17,536 nt of DNA from the NCBI GenBank assembly GCA_902600395.1, contig CACKJL010000019.1:1-17536 (forward strand), read 5' to 3'. The notes under the pieces are model-generated. The model worked only from the letters and a program-made list of their open reading frames with translations. It was not told the DNA's origin and did no database searches. This document shows, piece after piece, positions 15,138 to 17,536 of this stretch (position 1 is its first letter; every line of letters begins with the position of its first letter). The position numbers and the translations under genes were made by a program. The DNA is from an uncultured Prochlorococcus sp. GTDB lineage: Bacteria > Cyanobacteriota > Cyanobacteriia > PCC-6307 > Cyanobiaceae.

Positions 15138-16586
15138 ATGCTTGAAATCTTAAGTCATCAATATTTGAAAAAATTTTTGAGAGATCAAAGTATTAGTTGG
15201 GAACACATATATTCTTTTGGGAGAATAATTTCCAAATGTATTGAAAATGATTCTACATATCTAATTAATTCAGAAATTTTCTCAAGCTATGATTGGTTAC
15301 CTCCAATTTTGATTTCTTTATTTTTAAAGGAAGAGGATTCAACTTTTATTTTATCTAAAGAAAAAATTCAATTTATAAGCCGATTTCAGATTGATTCATT
15401 GAGAAATCTAGGTTTTAATTTTATTTTGAAAAATGATCAACTTATTTTTGCAAATCATCATGTTCGTTTGATAACAATCCAAAATTTCCTTAATGATCCC
15501 AATTCTTTTAATCTTACAAATCATCGAATAGTTTATTCTGGAATTGAGGACATAAAACAGGATTTAAAAAATCATTTTAGGATTTCTTTACTTAAAAAGG
15601 ATTGGACAAAAAATTTTAAAGAATATGCATTAATCAATCAAAAATTTATAAAAGTATATGATTCATTGAAGAAAAAGTTTTTCATGAGAAAGGTTTTAGG
15701 AAATAGTTATATCAATTTAAATGAAAAAGAAATTAGCTTTTTTTCAAACTTTTTTCATGAAAATTCTTTTTTTTCTGATAAATTTTTAAACGTTAACAAA
15801 GCATTATCTAAAGGTTGGGCATGCTGGGTAAAGTTAAACGATACAAATTTAGATTGGGATTTGTATTTGCAGCCAATAGATGAACTTTCTCAAATTAAGG
15901 AATTTTTTTCAAATAATAAATTTGTTTTTTTATCAGCATTGAGAAAAGATAATTTTTTCCAAATGTATTTTAAAAAGCATAGTTTAGATATTGACTTGGT
16001 TATTAATTTTAAAAGTAATTTTGAAGAGAAAAAAATTTCACTATATATGCCTTCTAAACAGTTGCTTCCTAATAATCCTCTTTTTACTAATTCAATCTTG
16101 GATAAATGCAAAAAGTTAATACTTTTTAGAAAGGGTTTAACTTTAGTTTTGTCTGATGATATTCATTTGAAAACTAACATTGCTACAGAATTAGCTTCTA
16201 AGTACGGGAAGAGGGTGTTACTAGAGACAATTCCCCCTGGTAAAAATGAAATTCTTTGCTCTAGTTTTGATTGGTGGATTATGAATTCTTATTTAATTGA
16301 AATTCCAGAACAAATTATCATCCCCTTACTTCCGATTCCAAATATGTCAGAACCTATGAATGCAATTACAGTCTCCCATAAAAAGAAGCTTTCTCAAGAT
16401 TGGTTTAGAGACTTCCTTCTTCCTCAAGCTAGAATTAAACTTGAGAGATCTATTTCTCCTTTAAGAAGAAATTCAGGTAAGTTGATAATTTTAGATGGAA
16501 GAGCAAATAAAAGAAACTGGGGAAGATTACTTTTGCAAAACATTCAACCCTCAAAACAAATCAACTATATGCTACCTTTTGATTAA
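15138..16586 (+). CDS. Degenerate DinG/Rad3-family helicase homologue
   Basis: A 482-residue protein whose C-terminal half follows the DinG layout. LQPIDELSQIKEFF leads into FLSALRKD (264-271, in the place of the V/L-T-S-A-T motif). LILFRKGLTLVLSDDIHLKTNIATEL (327-351) matches the block for loading into the second RecA-like domain. Then come SSFDWWIM, IIIPLLPIPNMSEPMN, and FLLPQARIKLERSISPLRRNSGKLIILDGR (426-455). In active members the last block contains Q-x-x-G-R-L-I-R, the arginine-finger motif; here the equivalent is ERSISPLRR, with Q, G and R replaced. I find no Walker A, DEAH box or cysteine cluster in residues 1-230. It probably derives from a helicase but no longer hydrolyses ATP. Its function is unknown. 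The reading frame is long, intact and AT-rich like its neighbours. Confidence 0.72.
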   Translation: MLEILSHQYLKKFLRDQSISWEHIYSFGRIISKCIENDSTYLINSEIFSSYDWLPPILISLFLKEEDSTFILSKEKIQFISRFQIDSLRNLGFNFILKNDQLIFANHHVRLITIQNFLNDPNSFNLTNHRIVYSGIEDIKQDLKNHFRISLLKKDWTKNFKEYALINQKFIKVYDSLKKKFFMRKVLGNSYINLNEKEISFFSNFFHENSFFSDKFLNVNKALSKGWACWVKLNDTNLDWDLYLQPIDELSQIKEFFSNNKFVFLSALRKDNFFQMYFKKHSLDIDLVINFKSNFEEKKISLYMPSKQLLPNNPLFTNSILDKCKKLILFRKGLTLVLSDDIHLKTNIATELASKYGKRVLLETIPPGKNEILCSSFDWWIMNSYLIEIPEQIIIPLLPIPNMSEPMNAITVSHKKKLSQDWFRDFLLPQARIKLERSISPLRRNSGKLIILDGRANKRNWGRLLLQNIQPSKQINYMLPFD

Positions 16587-16615
16587 GTTATGATTTTGTA
16601 AATAACTAAAGAAAT

Positions 16616-16861
16616 ATGGGAGAAGCAAAAAGACGTAAAACACTTGGTTTACCTCCAAAAAAAAATAATAGTAAAACTAAAATTGATGAGTCACCAAGAT
16701 TATTTGAATGGCTTCCCTTTACAATCAATCAAAGAGATAACCTAATTAAATTAAGTATTAAGGCCAGTTGGTTAGGAATCGGAGGGTTAGTAATCTTATG
16801 GATTGTAGTGAGATTTATAGGCCCTGCTGCTGGGTGGTGGACTTTAGCTGATTCTTTATAA
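16616..16861 (+). CDS. DUF2839-type small membrane protein
   Basis: An 81-residue protein starting with the very characteristic basic MGEAKRRKTLGLPPKK, then a polar stretch, a short FEWLPFTINQRDN segment, and one hydrophobic helix (about 51-67, SWLGIGGLVILWIVVRF) ending in GPAAGWWTLADS. This matches the cyanobacterial DUF2839 family as I remember it; no function is established. The cluster of positive charges before a single transmembrane helix suggests the N-terminus stays in the cytoplasm. It lies 29 bp behind the DinG-like gene, probably co-transcribed, and ends 2 bp from the stop of convergent recA. Confidence 0.78.
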   Translation: MGEAKRRKTLGLPPKKNNSKTKIDESPRLFEWLPFTINQRDNLIKLSIKASWLGIGGLVILWIVVRFIGPAAGWWTLADSL

Positions 16862-16863
16862 AT

Positions 16864-17536
16864 CTAAGCTACCGTTTTTATATCATTAACAGCGATTGTA
16901 TTAGCAGGATTGCTATTTAAAGCTTTCATTGAATTAGAACTGACTTCAGTTCCTTCTGTTAACTTATCTTTAACCATTGATTCTACTTTGTTCCTGATTT
17001 CTAAGTTTTGATCAAGCCAAATAATTGTATTATCTCTTCCTTGTCCAATATTTTCTCCTTCATAACTATACCAAGCACCTCTCCTTATTATGATATTAGT
17101 CTCTTCTGCTAAATCTAATAAACATCCTGTTGTACTAATACCTTTTCCGAAGAGAATATCAAACTCTGCAATTCTAAATGGTGGCGCAACTTTGTTTTTT
17201 GCTACTTTTACTTTTGCTCTTATGCCATATTCTTCAGTACCTCTTTTAAGAGTTTGAATTCTTCTGATATCAAGTCTCACTGAGGCATAAAATTTTAATG
17301 CATTACCTCCTGTGGTTGTTTCTGGATTGCCATATGTAACGCCAATTTTTAGGCGTAATTGGTTCAGGAATATTACCGTACATCCAGATTTACCAATATT
17401 TCCTGTTATTTTCCTCATTGCTTGGCTCATTAGCCTTGCTTGGCTTCCAATTACGTGATCCCCCATCTCTCCTTCTATCTCAGCTCTTGGGGTTAGTGCT
17501 GCGACGGAGTCAACAACTACAAGATCTACTGCACTT
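16864..17536 (-). CDS. recA: Recombinase RecA, C-terminal part (runs off the right edge)
   Basis: The frame stays open to the window edge (first complete codon at 17535-17533), so the ATG at 17466 is internal. The upstream codons read SAVDLVVVDSVAALTPRAEI, the RecA Walker B region. After it come MSQAMRKITGNIGKSG, FLNQLRLKIG, the DNA-binding L2 region with NPETTTGGNALKFYASVRLD, the KNKVAPPF block, and GAWYSYEGENIGQGRDN of the C-terminal domain. About 223 of the usual roughly 350-360 residues are present; the N-terminus and Walker A lie outside. The tail after TEGTEVSS is polar and only mildly acidic, unlike the strongly acidic E. coli tail. RecA coats single-stranded DNA, promotes strand exchange and triggers LexA-type cleavage where that exists. 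Its promoter is not in the window. Confidence 0.97.
   Translation of the reverse strand, partial: SAVDLVVVDSVAALTPRAEIEGEMGDHVIGSQARLMSQAMRKITGNIGKSGCTVIFLNQLRLKIGVTYGNPETTTGGNALKFYASVRLDIRRIQTLKRGTEEYGIRAKVKVAKNKVAPPFRIAEFDILFGKGISTTGCLLDLAEETNIIIRRGAWYSYEGENIGQGRDNTIIWLDQNLEIRNKVESMVKDKLTEGTEVSSNSMKALNSNPANTIAVNDIKTVA

Noticed and set aside
17467..17536. Possible true start of recA at the ATG near 17466
   Set aside because: The frame continues upstream to the window edge and encodes the conserved RecA Walker B region, so the ATG is internal and the gene is cut by the window.
1..17536. Mobile elements, CRISPR arrays, prophage or defence islands
   Set aside because: No transposase, integrase, regular direct-repeat array or phage-like gene was found, and composition is even throughout.

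Overview
The window is a piece of a small, very AT-rich, gene-dense chromosome. Gene content and order point to a marine picocyanobacterium, most likely a high-light Prochlorococcus. The reasons are the cyanobacterial-type glutamate-cysteine ligase, an arogenate-type TyrA, a CAAD/CURT1-type membrane protein, a DUF2839-type protein, a CrtD-like carotenoid oxidoreductase, a bacterial PEP carboxylase, tiny intergenic gaps and few Shine-Dalgarno sequences. The assignment comes from reading the proteins; no database search was run. I see no insertion sequence, prophage, CRISPR array or integrase, so this looks like core genome rather than a genomic island.

Layout, left to right. (1) 1-6154, all plus strand: trpE behind a near-consensus sigma-70 promoter, gshA abutting it with no gap, then ppc and a small GNAT-like gene 3 bp behind ppc. 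(2) 6165-8748: tRNA-Arg(CCG) on the minus strand, divergent recF, then speD, and larE on the minus strand. (3) 8836-11157: an internally duplicated CobO-like P-loop protein, convergent with a MoeB/ThiF-rhodanese fusion. (4) 11158-11451: the longest gene-poor gap (294 bp), leading into the CAAD protein. (5) 11824-15042: a fructosamine-kinase-family gene and a CrtD-like gene that start 5 bp apart and diverge, then tyrA, which overlaps crtD tail to tail. (6) 15138-17536: a degenerate DinG-like helicase homologue, a DUF2839 protein, and the C-terminal two thirds of recA running off the right edge.

Themes: aromatic amino acids (trpE, tyrA), anaplerotic carbon fixation (ppc), thiol and sulfur chemistry (gshA, larE, moeB-rhodanese), cofactors and polyamines (cobO-like, speD), and DNA repair (recF, recA, and a helicase relative that appears to have lost its ATPase motifs). 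The genes are mostly separate housekeeping units, not one pathway.

I found no clearly new multi-gene system. The points most worth checking are: the DinG-like protein without Walker A or a normal motif VI; the double CobO, whose two halves each seem to keep a different half of an active-site motif; the recF start, where the only nearby ATG is one base out of frame across an A8-T7 run; and an 18-bp perfect palindrome between tRNA-Arg and recF.
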